Translations under genes and position numbers: made by a program
Source of the DNA: Candidatus Uhrbacteria bacterium
Lineage (GTDB): Bacteria; Patescibacteriota; Patescibacteriia; UBA9934; UBA11717
NCBI GenBank assembly: GCA_003509895.1
Contig: DOMJ01000008.1
Span: 1-6,789 of the forward strand
DNA length: 6,789 nt
Reading direction: 5' to 3'
The notes under the pieces: generated by a model
The model's database searches: none
Seen by the model: only the letters and a program-made list of their open reading frames with translations
Told to the model about the DNA's origin: nothing
Shown here: one piece after another, positions 1-6,168 of the stretch
How positions within the stretch are numbered: position 1 is the first letter of the stretch
How the letters are laid out: the number at the start of each line of letters is the position of its first letter

Positions 1-219
1 AAGGAACACCTGCCACCCTGGGCGATCCAGAAGATGGTGGCCGTTCTGTACCTGGAGGAGATGCGATGGGAGCTGGAGAGAGGCGCATCGCCACAAGAGG
101 CGGCGGTCATGGTCCACAACAGCGCAACCTCTGCGGGATGGGACCTGCCGCAGATCGGCTGGTGGGCCTACATCCACGTGATGCGCATGCGTCTTCCGCT
201 CAGGCTGTCCCGCACTTGA
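1..219 (+). CDS. C-terminal part of an unrecognised protein (5' end outside window)
   Basis: The reading frame is open from the first base of the window to a TGA at 217-219, giving 72 visible residues with no upstream stop, so this is probably the 3' end of a longer gene. An internal ATG at 34 could start a 61-residue protein, but no convincing ribosome binding site precedes it. Third codon positions are strongly G/C-rich in this frame, which supports it over the overlapping frame at 66-281. The protein has five tryptophans in 72 residues, including a GWW run, a charged helix-like segment (LEEMRWELERG) and a basic tail. I do not recognise a family and see no catalytic motif. GC is about 60% (36/60 and 38/60 in the first two 60-base blocks), above the roughly 43-52% of blocks I counted in pheS and pheT. 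It converges on the minus-strand operon and can share its terminator at 308-332. Confidence 0.5.
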   Translation, partial: KEHLPPWAIQKMVAVLYLEEMRWELERGASPQEAAVMVHNSATSAGWDLPQIGWWAYIHVMRMRLPLRLSRT

Positions 220-307
220 CGCCGATGTCTACACCTTCTCGGCCCTTCCGTACTCGCGGTTGGGTCGACACCTTTTTATAGACAATCTGTTTAAAATCAC
301 CCCGTCC

Positions 308-332
308 AAAAACGAGCCCTAGGCTCGTTTTA
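308..332. terminator. Bidirectional intrinsic terminator overlapping the end of the last operon gene
   Basis: Bases 309-318 pair perfectly with 322-331 (10 bp, four A:T pairs at the base and a GC-rich top), leaving a three-base loop at 319-321. Read on the minus strand, the stem is followed by a five-T run (312-308). Read on the plus strand, the stem ends in four Ts (328-331). It can therefore stop both the five-gene minus-strand operon and the plus-strand gene at the left edge. The loop is exactly the TAG stop codon of the 319-696 gene, and the upstream arm encodes its last three residues (Lys-Arg-Ala). Confidence 0.85.
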
Positions 333-696
333 TGGTTGCAAGTTGCTTTTGCATCTCCTGTATCAATTCTTCATTTGTTTCGTACGCGATCAGTCGATCT
401 GTTACAGCTTGCACAGATCCCGATGGTTTTTCACTCTTCTTATAGATAGCAATAATGGGAACATTGTACGCATCGGCCCACCCAAGCTCAATACCCAATC
501 CAGTTGATGGAAAAGACACCTCTGCGATCATCACGTCTGCCTTTTCAACCAAAAAGGTTTTAGAAGGAAATGGATCATCAGACGTCTCGTGCGGCAATAC
601 AAACGTATACTCCTCATTCAAAGAGCTCTCTCGCAATGGTCTGTAGAGGTCCTGAGCAAAGTCGAACGCACGGCTATGCGCAACGTAAATATTCAT
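319..696 (-). CDS. DNPH1/nucleoside 2-deoxyribosyltransferase-like protein
   Basis: This is a 125-residue soluble protein of the nucleoside 2-deoxyribosyltransferase superfamily. Its members cleave or transfer the N-glycosidic bond of deoxynucleosides or deoxynucleoside 5'-monophosphates. The N-terminal strand (MNIYVAHS, Tyr4) matches the usual substrate-loop start. Residues 53-74 (ADVMIAEVS...GIELGWA) closely resemble the core of eukaryotic DNPH1/Rcl, with Glu70 at the position of the catalytic glutamate. The length is somewhat short but normal for the family. The conserved aspartate that lies eight residues before the ADV aspartate in Rcl appears to be Lys46 here, so activity and substrate are uncertain. 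The ATG is one base after the pheT stop and is served by GGGAG inside the last pheT codons, implying translational coupling. The gene ends inside the operon terminator. The superfamily assignment is firm; the hydrolase role is inference. Confidence 0.8.
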   Translation of the reverse strand: MNIYVAHSRAFDFAQDLYRPLRESSLNEEYTFVLPHETSDDPFPSKTFLVEKADVMIAEVSFPSTGLGIELGWADAYNVPIIAIYKKSEKPSGSVQAVTDRLIAYETNEELIQEMQKQLATIKRA

Positions 697-697
697 A

Positions 698-3109
698 CTA
701 CTCCCGCACGATGGCGTTAAATTGATTGGTCAGTGTCTCAACGAGTCGCTTCATCTCTACGTCCACTTCCTCAGACGTGAGTGTTTTATTGGCCGAGAAT
801 TCCAAATGCACGGCCAGTGATTTTTTACCGATTGGCACCTGCGTCCCACGATAGAGATCGAACAGCTCCACATCTTGCAGTAAGCTCGACACCGATTGCA
901 TCGATTCCTGTACGTCTCCATATTCAACCGCCTCATCCACCAAAATCGCCAAATCGCGGTAAACGGAAGGAAACAGAGACGGCTCCGAATACGTTGGGGT
1001 GAGCTTAAGGTGTGGTTCCAAAGCCGGCACATCAATTTCTAACAGAGCAACATGCCTATCAATACCAAATTCCCTATGAGTAAGCGGGTGGATCTCTCCG
1101 ATTGTTCCCACGCGCACATTGCCCACCCAAACAGAGGCCGATCGTCCCGGATGATACTGTTTTCCTCCTTCCTCACGCTTTAACTCATACGCAACATGAT
1201 AGTGATCACAAAGTGTTTCCAATACTCCCTTGATTGATCTAAAAAGGTGTTCACCTGCACAATCCATCATAACACTCACTATCAACATGGATCGCTCCTC
1301 CGGCAAATCGCCTTCTCGCGGCAGGTACACGCGCTGTAATTCAAACAGTCGTTCCGCCGTTGGATGAAGTTCATTTTGCGCAAGTGTACGGAGCATCGTA
1401 GGAAGAAGCGTTGGTCGCATAACAGATTCCTCCGTTAATGGATTTTCTATCGCAAGCGCCGCGTCCAAACCAAATCCGGCCTTCACTAAATCCGTAGGAT
1501 CAATAAACGAGTTCGCGTAGATCTCCGTCCATCCTGCGCCGGCAAGAAGATCCTTGATCTCCTGCTCCCGATCCAAAAGGGTGTCTGGTTCACGACGAGG
1601 AATAGCTCCTACCGGCAACGTAGAAGGGAGGTTTGCGTATCCATACAAACGCGCAATTTCTTCTGTTAAATCAACATCCGATTCTATATCCATATCACGC
1701 CAAAACGGAACACGCACAGAAAAGGCGTTCACCTCACCCGCCGCCTCGCTCAATGCAAACCCAAGACGCGTAAGCATACTCGTTTGCACCTCTACATCCA
1801 ATGCCACGCCAATCAATGCATTCACGCGTTCAGGTCGCAGTATAAAGGTTTTTGGAACAGATGACTGCCCTCGTACATCCTGGACTTGCGTCACAACTTT
1901 GCCTTCTGCAATCTGTTGCAGGAGCTCTACCGCACGAGCTAACCCGTAGGCCGGTAACTCGGCAGAAACACCTTTCTCATACAATATCTGCGAGTCTGAT
2001 TGTAGATTGAGTGCACGCCAAGTGCTACGAATAGAGAGTGGATCAAACGTGGCTGCCTCCAAAATAATCTTGGTTGTTTTTGCGGTCACGCCACTCCCCA
2101 TCCCACCCATTACACCTGCAATTGCCACAGGCTTTGTGGCGTCGGCGATCACAAGCATATCCGGTGTGAGCGTGTATGATTCTCCATCTAGCGCTACGAT
2201 TGTCTCACCCTCTTCCGCCTTCCGAACGATAATACTTCCACCTGCTATTTTAAGATAATCAAACGTGTGGAGTGGCTGACCATACTCAAGACGCACATAG
2301 TTGGTTACGTCTACCACATTGTTAATCGGTTTTGCCCCCGCAAGCAGTAATCGACGTTGCATCCACCACGGAGACGGACCAACTCGCACCTCCAAAACGG
2401 TTCCCATGTAGCGTGGACACAATTTTTGATCATCTACACGTATACTGAACACATCTTGTGTTTCTGCGTCGGCAAGTGGCATCACCGGAGCTTTAGCGAA
2501 AGGATCTACAAACTCTCCAAGCATTGCTGCATACGCCTCGCGAGCTTGCCCCACAATACTCATGCCGTCCGGTCTATTTGTGGTCTGTTCAATGTTAAAA
2601 ATCGTCTCGCCGGCCAAATCTAACGCCTGCGCCAAGGGTGTTCCTACAACAGCATTCGGAATCACCTGTGATAAATCCCAAATTTGATCTCCCGAGGAGA
2701 GCTTTGCAAATCCGATCTCCTCGGCTGCACAAATCATGCCAAAGCTTGCCTGACCGCGGATCTCCGTTTCTTTCAGCTGAACCTCTTCCGTTCCATGCCA
2801 ACTCACCAGAGCGTCCGGCATGGCGACCGCAACCAATTGTCCTGCTTCCAAATTTGAGCCACCGCAAACAATTTGCTGCTTGTTTCCCAGAGCAACCTCC
2901 GTAAGCACAAGACGGAGCTTATCCGCATTTGGATGTGGGTGTACCTCACATATTTTACCAACCACCACCCTTGACCCCATAAAAACATCCGCACGAAACG
3001 ACTTTTCCACCTCATTTCCAATAAGAGTCACCTGCCTAGCATAATCTTCCGGAGTAAACTCCGTTTGCAAATACTCCTTGATCCAACTGTATGGCGCGAG
3101 AATATTCAT
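698..3109 (-). CDS. pheT: Phenylalanine--tRNA ligase, beta subunit
   Basis: This is the beta subunit of the alpha2-beta2 phenylalanyl-tRNA synthetase, which charges tRNA-Phe in the cytoplasm; the beta subunit binds tRNA and edits mischarged tyrosine. The 803 residues are full length for bacterial PheT. Domains in order are an N-terminal segment, an EMAP/OB-fold tRNA-binding domain at about 40-150 (HPNADKL at 59-65), the linker motif TNRPDGMS (177-184), the B3/B4 editing domain at about 210-390 (PINNVVDVTNY at 261-271, GQPLHTFDY at 277-285), B5 at about 415-490, the catalytic-like core at about 490-690 (RLYGYANLPSTLP at 487-499) and the C-terminal FDX-ACB anticodon-binding domain at about 710-803 (FPSVYRDLA at 713-721). 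I see no frameshift. The start ATG is one base after the pheS stop, with GGAG ten bases upstream. It is co-transcribed with pheS and the following DNPH1-like gene. Confidence 0.98.
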   Translation of the reverse strand: MNILAPYSWIKEYLQTEFTPEDYARQVTLIGNEVEKSFRADVFMGSRVVVGKICEVHPHPNADKLRLVLTEVALGNKQQIVCGGSNLEAGQLVAVAMPDALVSWHGTEEVQLKETEIRGQASFGMICAAEEIGFAKLSSGDQIWDLSQVIPNAVVGTPLAQALDLAGETIFNIEQTTNRPDGMSIVGQAREAYAAMLGEFVDPFAKAPVMPLADAETQDVFSIRVDDQKLCPRYMGTVLEVRVGPSPWWMQRRLLLAGAKPINNVVDVTNYVRLEYGQPLHTFDYLKIAGGSIIVRKAEEGETIVALDGESYTLTPDMLVIADATKPVAIAGVMGGMGSGVTAKTTKIILEAATFDPLSIRSTWRALNLQSDSQILYEKGVSAELPAYGLARAVELLQQIAEGKVVTQVQDVRGQSSVPKTFILRPERVNALIGVALDVEVQTSMLTRLGFALSEAAGEVNAFSVRVPFWRDMDIESDVDLTEEIARLYGYANLPSTLPVGAIPRREPDTLLDREQEIKDLLAGAGWTEIYANSFIDPTDLVKAGFGLDAALAIENPLTEESVMRPTLLPTMLRTLAQNELHPTAERLFELQRVYLPREGDLPEERSMLIVSVMMDCAGEHLFRSIKGVLETLCDHYHVAYELKREEGGKQYHPGRSASVWVGNVRVGTIGEIHPLTHREFGIDRHVALLEIDVPALEPHLKLTPTYSEPSLFPSVYRDLAILVDEAVEYGDVQESMQSVSSLLQDVELFDLYRGTQVPIGKKSLAVHLEFSANKTLTSEEVDVEMKRLVETLTNQFNAIVRE
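701..705 (-). promoter_or_regulatory. Ribosome binding site inside the pheT 3' end
   Basis: GGGAG on the minus strand lies four bases before the ATG at 696 and overlaps the final arginine and glutamate codons of pheT. With only one base between the TAG of pheT and the ATG, a terminating ribosome could re-initiate directly. Confidence 0.7.
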
Positions 3110-3110
3110 A

Positions 3111-4160
3111 TTAAAACTGCTCCAAAAATCTTACATCGTTTTTATACATTGTGCGCAGGTCCGCAATGTTCAACCCGGCCTTCATGGAAACCGTTCGTTC
3201 AACGCCCCAACCAAAGGCAAGTCCAGAATAAATCTCCGGGTCCACTCCTCCTGCGCGCAAAACATCAGGATGCATCATGCCCGCACCTCCCAGCTCTACC
3301 CAGCCCTCTTTACACATAGAACAACCCTTTCCCGCACAAAGACCACAGGAAATATCCAGTTCCATAGATGGCTCCGTAAAACGAAAATGATGCGGCCGTA
3401 AACGAATTTCTCGGTCTTCCCCAAAATATTCCTTTACAAAATATTCCATCACCCCCTTTAAATCCGTTAAACGAATGCCTTTGTCTATAATCCATCCCTC
3501 AAATTGATGAAACATGGGTACGTGACTTACATCCGATTGTCGGCGATATGTTTTTGCAATATTCATGGATCGTATGGGCAATTCTCCACGCTCCATCTCT
3601 CGCACCTGCCCATTGGAAACGTGTGGCACTAATACCATTTTTCCTTTCTTTGGATGAGCCGGTACATCCACAAAAAATGTTTCCCAATTATCTCGTGCCG
3701 GATGGTCCGCACCAATGCGTAACACCTCAAACGGATACCACTCCCAATCTATTTCCGGATGACGAACTTGCGTAAAACCAATATGTTCAAAAATACGACG
3801 AATATCACGAATAGCCGACGTTACCATGTGTAGATGTCCGACCGAACTCTTTTCACCCGGGAGCGAAATGTCTATCTTTTCCTCTTCTCCCAAACGTTCA
3901 AATCGCTTGTTGACAAGGTCTGTTTCTCTGGCCTCAATCGCTGCTTCTATATCCTGTTTTGCCTTGTTAGCCGCCTGTCCAAATTCTTTACGCTGATCTA
4001 CGGATACGTCTTTTAAGGATCGCATCACCTCTTGAAACGGACTTTTTCGCCCCAAATACTGAACACGCAACGCTTCTACGTTGTCGCTTGTACTCACCTT
4101 CTCAAGATCCTGCTGAAATTGTGTGATGAGATTGGAAAGTTGAGAGGAAAAATCTTGCAT
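3111..4160 (-). CDS. pheS: Phenylalanine--tRNA ligase, alpha subunit
   Basis: This is the catalytic alpha subunit of phenylalanyl-tRNA synthetase, a class II enzyme that activates phenylalanine with ATP and transfers it to tRNA-Phe. From the ATG at 4160 it has 349 residues, within the bacterial range. An N-terminal coiled-coil tRNA-binding arm (about 1-90) is followed by the class II core. Visible motifs are DHPARD (about 152-157), motif II with FHQFEG (217-222), the FTEPS strand (about 261-265) and motif III GWGVER (317-322). Four cysteines at about 272, 275, 280 and 283 form a CxxC...CxxC knuckle, likely zinc-binding, like that in Bacillus-type PheS and absent from the E. coli enzyme. The usual HTS signature reads HVS, keeping His and Ser. 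A TTG two codons upstream (4166) is possible, but the ATG has GGAT eight bases upstream. The gene lies 28 bases after rseP and directly before pheT. Confidence 0.97.
   Translation of the reverse strand: MQDFSSQLSNLITQFQQDLEKVSTSDNVEALRVQYLGRKSPFQEVMRSLKDVSVDQRKEFGQAANKAKQDIEAAIEARETDLVNKRFERLGEEEKIDISLPGEKSSVGHLHMVTSAIRDIRRIFEHIGFTQVRHPEIDWEWYPFEVLRIGADHPARDNWETFFVDVPAHPKKGKMVLVPHVSNGQVREMERGELPIRSMNIAKTYRRQSDVSHVPMFHQFEGWIIDKGIRLTDLKGVMEYFVKEYFGEDREIRLRPHHFRFTEPSMELDISCGLCAGKGCSMCKEGWVELGGAGMMHPDVLRAGGVDPEIYSGLAFGWGVERTVSMKAGLNIADLRTMYKNDVRFLEQF
3120..3123 (-). promoter_or_regulatory. Ribosome binding site for pheT
   Basis: GGAG on the minus strand lies within the last codons of pheS, ten bases before the pheT ATG at 3109. 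It fixes the pheT start and supports coupled synthesis of the two synthetase subunits in equal amounts. Confidence 0.55.
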
Positions 4161-4188
4161 AGCCAAGGATCCGTAAAAAAGCCGTCAC

Positions 4189-5268
4189 TTAAAAAAATCT
4201 TAGGATATCTTTATAGGTTACCAGAACAACCAGAATCATCAACAGGGCAAAGCCCGCCGCATGAACAGACGCCTCAATTTTTGGCGTGACCGGTTTGCGA
4301 CGTACAAGTTCTATCAGTAGAAAGAAGACTCTACCACCATCCAATGCAGGGAACGGTAGGATATTTAAAATCGCCAAATTGACCGAGAGGACAGCGGCGA
4401 AGTTAAGCAAGTACACAAATCCCATATCCGCAACCTCGCCCGTCAGTACCGCAATCCCCACAGGACCGGACACATCCATACCAAGCCCTTGTCCGCTAAT
4501 AAGACGACCGATCAAATCCCAAAATCCGCGTGCCGTTAATGCAACCATATTGGCCGTACTCGTAGCTCCATGGACAAGGGCAAGATGCGGAGGAAAGCTC
4601 ACAAAGCCAACCGTCGTGAGCTGCGTTCCGATGGCAATCAGTCCTTCCTCGATCTGCGTTGGAGCAACCGTTACAAGAATTGGATCGGTTTGACCGTTAC
4701 GAGCAATGGCAATTTCCAGCTCCTCTCCATCCTGCGCCAGGCCTATAAGTGAACGCGTTTGATCCGCATCTATGGCCGACTGCCCGTTAACAGATAAAAC
4801 CCGATCTCCCAAAACAAGACCAACCGTATCTGCGGGCGACCCCGGTAGAACATAGGTGATCTGTACTTGTTCATCTCTCACATCGCCACCGGTAAAATCA
4901 CCTCCGTCAATCGCTGTTGGAAGACCTGTCATAAATCCAATAGACAAAAGCACCCACGCCAACAAAACGTTCATCGAGACACCCGCAATCAAAACCAAAA
5001 ATCGCTTAAAGAGAGGTTTGGACGCAAAACTACGCGGATCGCCCCTCTCCTCTCCACTCTCTCCATGAATTTTTACAAATCCTCCAAGCGGAATCAGATT
5101 AACGGTGTACTCAGTGTCTCCGCGCTTAACGCCAAAAAGTTTTGGCGGAAATCCGATTCCAAACTCATCTACACGCATACCGGACCACTTGGCAACCGCA
5201 AAATGCCCTAATTCATGGGCTAAAACCAGTACAGCAAGCACGGCAATAAACAAAAGGGCTGTTATCAT
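4189..5268 (-). CDS. rseP: RseP-type site-2 zinc metalloprotease
   Basis: This is an intramembrane protease of the M50 family, which cuts transmembrane segments such as those of anti-sigma factors and leftover signal peptides. The 359-residue protein has a first membrane helix (about 2-24) carrying the zinc-binding HELGH (18-22), a conserved GFPPKLFG loop (39-46) and a GGFVKIHGE beta segment (62-70). A second helix follows at about 88-112, then one PDZ domain at about 130-205 (PGSPADTVGL, GDRVLSVNG), a third helix with NILPFPALDGG (302-312, Asp310 as third zinc ligand) and a final helix at about 331-353. It is the short single-PDZ form, unlike the two-PDZ E. coli protein of about 450 residues. 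No Shine-Dalgarno sequence precedes the ATG, and an extended -10 box lies just upstream. Its neighbours are not the common dxr, cdsA or bamA, so its substrate cannot be inferred from context. Confidence 0.96.
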   Translation of the reverse strand: MITALLFIAVLAVLVLAHELGHFAVAKWSGMRVDEFGIGFPPKLFGVKRGDTEYTVNLIPLGGFVKIHGESGEERGDPRSFASKPLFKRFLVLIAGVSMNVLLAWVLLSIGFMTGLPTAIDGGDFTGGDVRDEQVQITYVLPGSPADTVGLVLGDRVLSVNGQSAIDADQTRSLIGLAQDGEELEIAIARNGQTDPILVTVAPTQIEEGLIAIGTQLTTVGFVSFPPHLALVHGATSTANMVALTARGFWDLIGRLISGQGLGMDVSGPVGIAVLTGEVADMGFVYLLNFAAVLSVNLAILNILPFPALDGGRVFFLLIELVRRKPVTPKIEASVHAAGFALLMILVVLVTYKDILRFF

Positions 5269-5278
5269 AGTATGGGGC

Positions 5279-5287
5279 AGTATAACA
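5279..5287 (-). promoter_or_regulatory. Extended -10 promoter element for rseP and downstream genes
   Basis: On the minus strand the sequence TGTTATACT fits an extended -10 (TGn plus TATACT, five of six matches to TATAAT). The only -35 candidate is TTGGTC with a long 19-base spacer, which is acceptable for an extended -10 promoter. The predicted transcription start falls about three to five bases before the rseP ATG, so the transcript would be nearly leaderless. It lies in the 46-base gap between the HAD gene and rseP and would give rseP-pheST expression independent of the HAD gene. Confidence 0.5.
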
Positions 5288-5314
5288 CGTTTGTATTGAA
5301 TCAGACCAAGACAC

Positions 5315-6103
5315 TTACCCCATGTTTTCCAGCCACGTTCTTATACGTGTCTTTGTTTCTTCTACATCCTTTACCGGGATCGCCTCAATCCCGGTTCGTT
5401 TTACCGGTTCATCATTTCCACCCGGATACAACGCATCTCCAACAAAAACCATTTGATTGATTGGAATACCGAGTCTCTCATGCAACTGTTCTACGCCATA
5501 CCCCTTGTCTACACCTTTGCGTGTAATATCTATAGACGTAGTTCCGGGAAGTTTGATCTCAAACTCCGGCAGGAGCGGCTTCATCACATTGACTATCTCC
5601 TGTCTACGATCCAATGCGGATCCCGACCACGCTTCCTTTAATTCTATCGGCGCCTCTTGTCCGAGAGCGGAAAACGTGATTTGCGTTCCACGATCCTCAA
5701 TCAATTCTCCATACGTTTTTTCCGGATGGACGTACCCAACGGTTTTAAATGCCTGCTCAAACGTATCAGCAATAAGCTTGCGTTCCTCAACGGTTAACTC
5801 CAAGGCATACATTGTTTCCCACTCACCATTTTTATAACGCAAATAACGAGAACTGGATGTTGGCATCAGATGCAATCGCTCCAAATAGGATTCCGGGCAG
5901 GTGAGATTATCTAGCAATTGTCGCTTAAAAACAGGAAACCAACCGCCGCCGATCACGGCAACATGGTGCTTCTCCAACAGTTGAGACAATAATGTATCCA
6001 TCTCTGAATCCATAGCCGTCTTACTACGTGCAAGCGTTCCATCTAAGTCAAAAATAAATAATTCCTTCGTAAACGGGTTCTCTTGCTGTATGGGTGTTGT
6101 CAT
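5315..6103 (-). CDS. HAD-IIB hydrolase, eukaryotic-type phosphomannomutase-like
   Basis: This is a 262-residue soluble HAD-superfamily protein. Motif I is FDLDGT (18-23), with Asp19 the expected nucleophile and Asp21 the acid/base. The candidate motif III region is IDITRKGVDKG (191-201, Lys200), and motif IV is VGDALYPGGND (221-231). The GD...PGGND pattern and the segment EDRGTQITFSALGQ (136-149) align by eye along the whole of human PMM2, so the closest known role is phosphomannomutase (mannose-6-phosphate to mannose-1-phosphate) or a related sugar phosphatase. Two differences are visible: motif II reads GGGWF where PMM has GGSD, and the phosphate-binding IGR of PMM reads LGQ. Substrate and mutase-versus-phosphatase activity therefore remain open. 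It is the first gene of the minus-strand block and diverges from lemA. The ATG has no Shine-Dalgarno sequence upstream. The stop is 46 bases before rseP. Confidence 0.85.
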   Translation of the reverse strand: MTTPIQQENPFTKELFIFDLDGTLARSKTAMDSEMDTLLSQLLEKHHVAVIGGGWFPVFKRQLLDNLTCPESYLERLHLMPTSSSRYLRYKNGEWETMYALELTVEERKLIADTFEQAFKTVGYVHPEKTYGELIEDRGTQITFSALGQEAPIELKEAWSGSALDRRQEIVNVMKPLLPEFEIKLPGTTSIDITRKGVDKGYGVEQLHERLGIPINQMVFVGDALYPGGNDEPVKRTGIEAIPVKDVEETKTRIRTWLENMG

Positions 6104-6115
6104 AAGTGCATTATT

Positions 6116-6145
6116 TTGCTAAAACAAGTAAAATAAGTTTATAAG
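6116..6145 (+). promoter_or_regulatory. Candidate sigma-70-type promoter for lemA
   Basis: TTGCTA (6116-6121, four of six consensus bases) and TATAAG (6140-6145, five of six) are separated by 18 bases in the AT-rich divergent spacer. Transcription would begin near 6152, leaving a leader of about 17 bases before the lemA ATG with no Shine-Dalgarno sequence. Confidence 0.45.
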
Positions 6146-6148
6146 TTT
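6133..6148 (+). repeat. Tandem 8-bp repeat (ATAAGTTT x2) in the divergent spacer
   Basis: Two exact, adjacent copies of ATAAGTTT span the predicted -10 region of lemA. They could be part of a regulator site or just an AT-rich coincidence; nothing in the window decides this. Confidence 0.45.
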
Positions 6149-6164
6149 AGCTCTTACTAATCAA
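6138..6164 (-). promoter_or_regulatory. Weak candidate promoter for the HAD gene
   Basis: On the minus strand TTGATT (6164-6159) and TATAAA (6143-6138) are separated by 15 bases, shorter than the usual 16-18. Transcription would start near 6131 and leave a leader of about 28 bases without a Shine-Dalgarno sequence. The -10 box overlaps that of the lemA promoter on the other strand. Confidence 0.3.
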
Positions 6165-6168
6165 GTCT

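Noticed and set aside
258..280. Possible second terminator (GGT...ACC followed by TTTTT)
   Set aside because: The stem is only about three base pairs, and the strong hairpin at 308-332 explains termination better.
66..281. Alternative 71-residue ORF at the left edge in another frame
   Set aside because: Third-position G/C bias and the open edge favour the overlapping frame ending at 219; the alternative translation is Arg/Gly/His-rich and non-protein-like.
217..294. Possible TGA recoding (as glycine) extending the left-edge protein to the TAA at 292-294
   Set aside because: The main genes use GGN for glycine freely and contain no in-frame TGA, and read-through adds only 24 unremarkable residues plus the recoded one. 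The standard code is enough.
1554..1949. 131-residue plus-strand ORF inside pheT
   Set aside because: It lies fully antisense to a conserved, intact PheT region, has Ser/Arg/Thr-rich low-complexity translation and no plausible ribosome binding site.
4161..4188. Possible phenylalanine leader peptide or T-box attenuator before pheS
   Set aside because: The rseP-pheS gap is only 28 bases, with no room for a leader peptide, T-box or terminator/antiterminator pair.
4210..4235. Possible internal promoter for pheS (TATAAA at 4215-4210, minus)
   Set aside because: No acceptable -35 at 16-18 bases; it lies within the rseP coding end and is not better than chance in AT-rich DNA.
4286..4693. 135-residue plus-strand ORF inside rseP
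   Set aside because: It is antisense to the RseP PDZ and C-terminal helices and has no recognisable motif; it is a shadow of the real gene's codon use.
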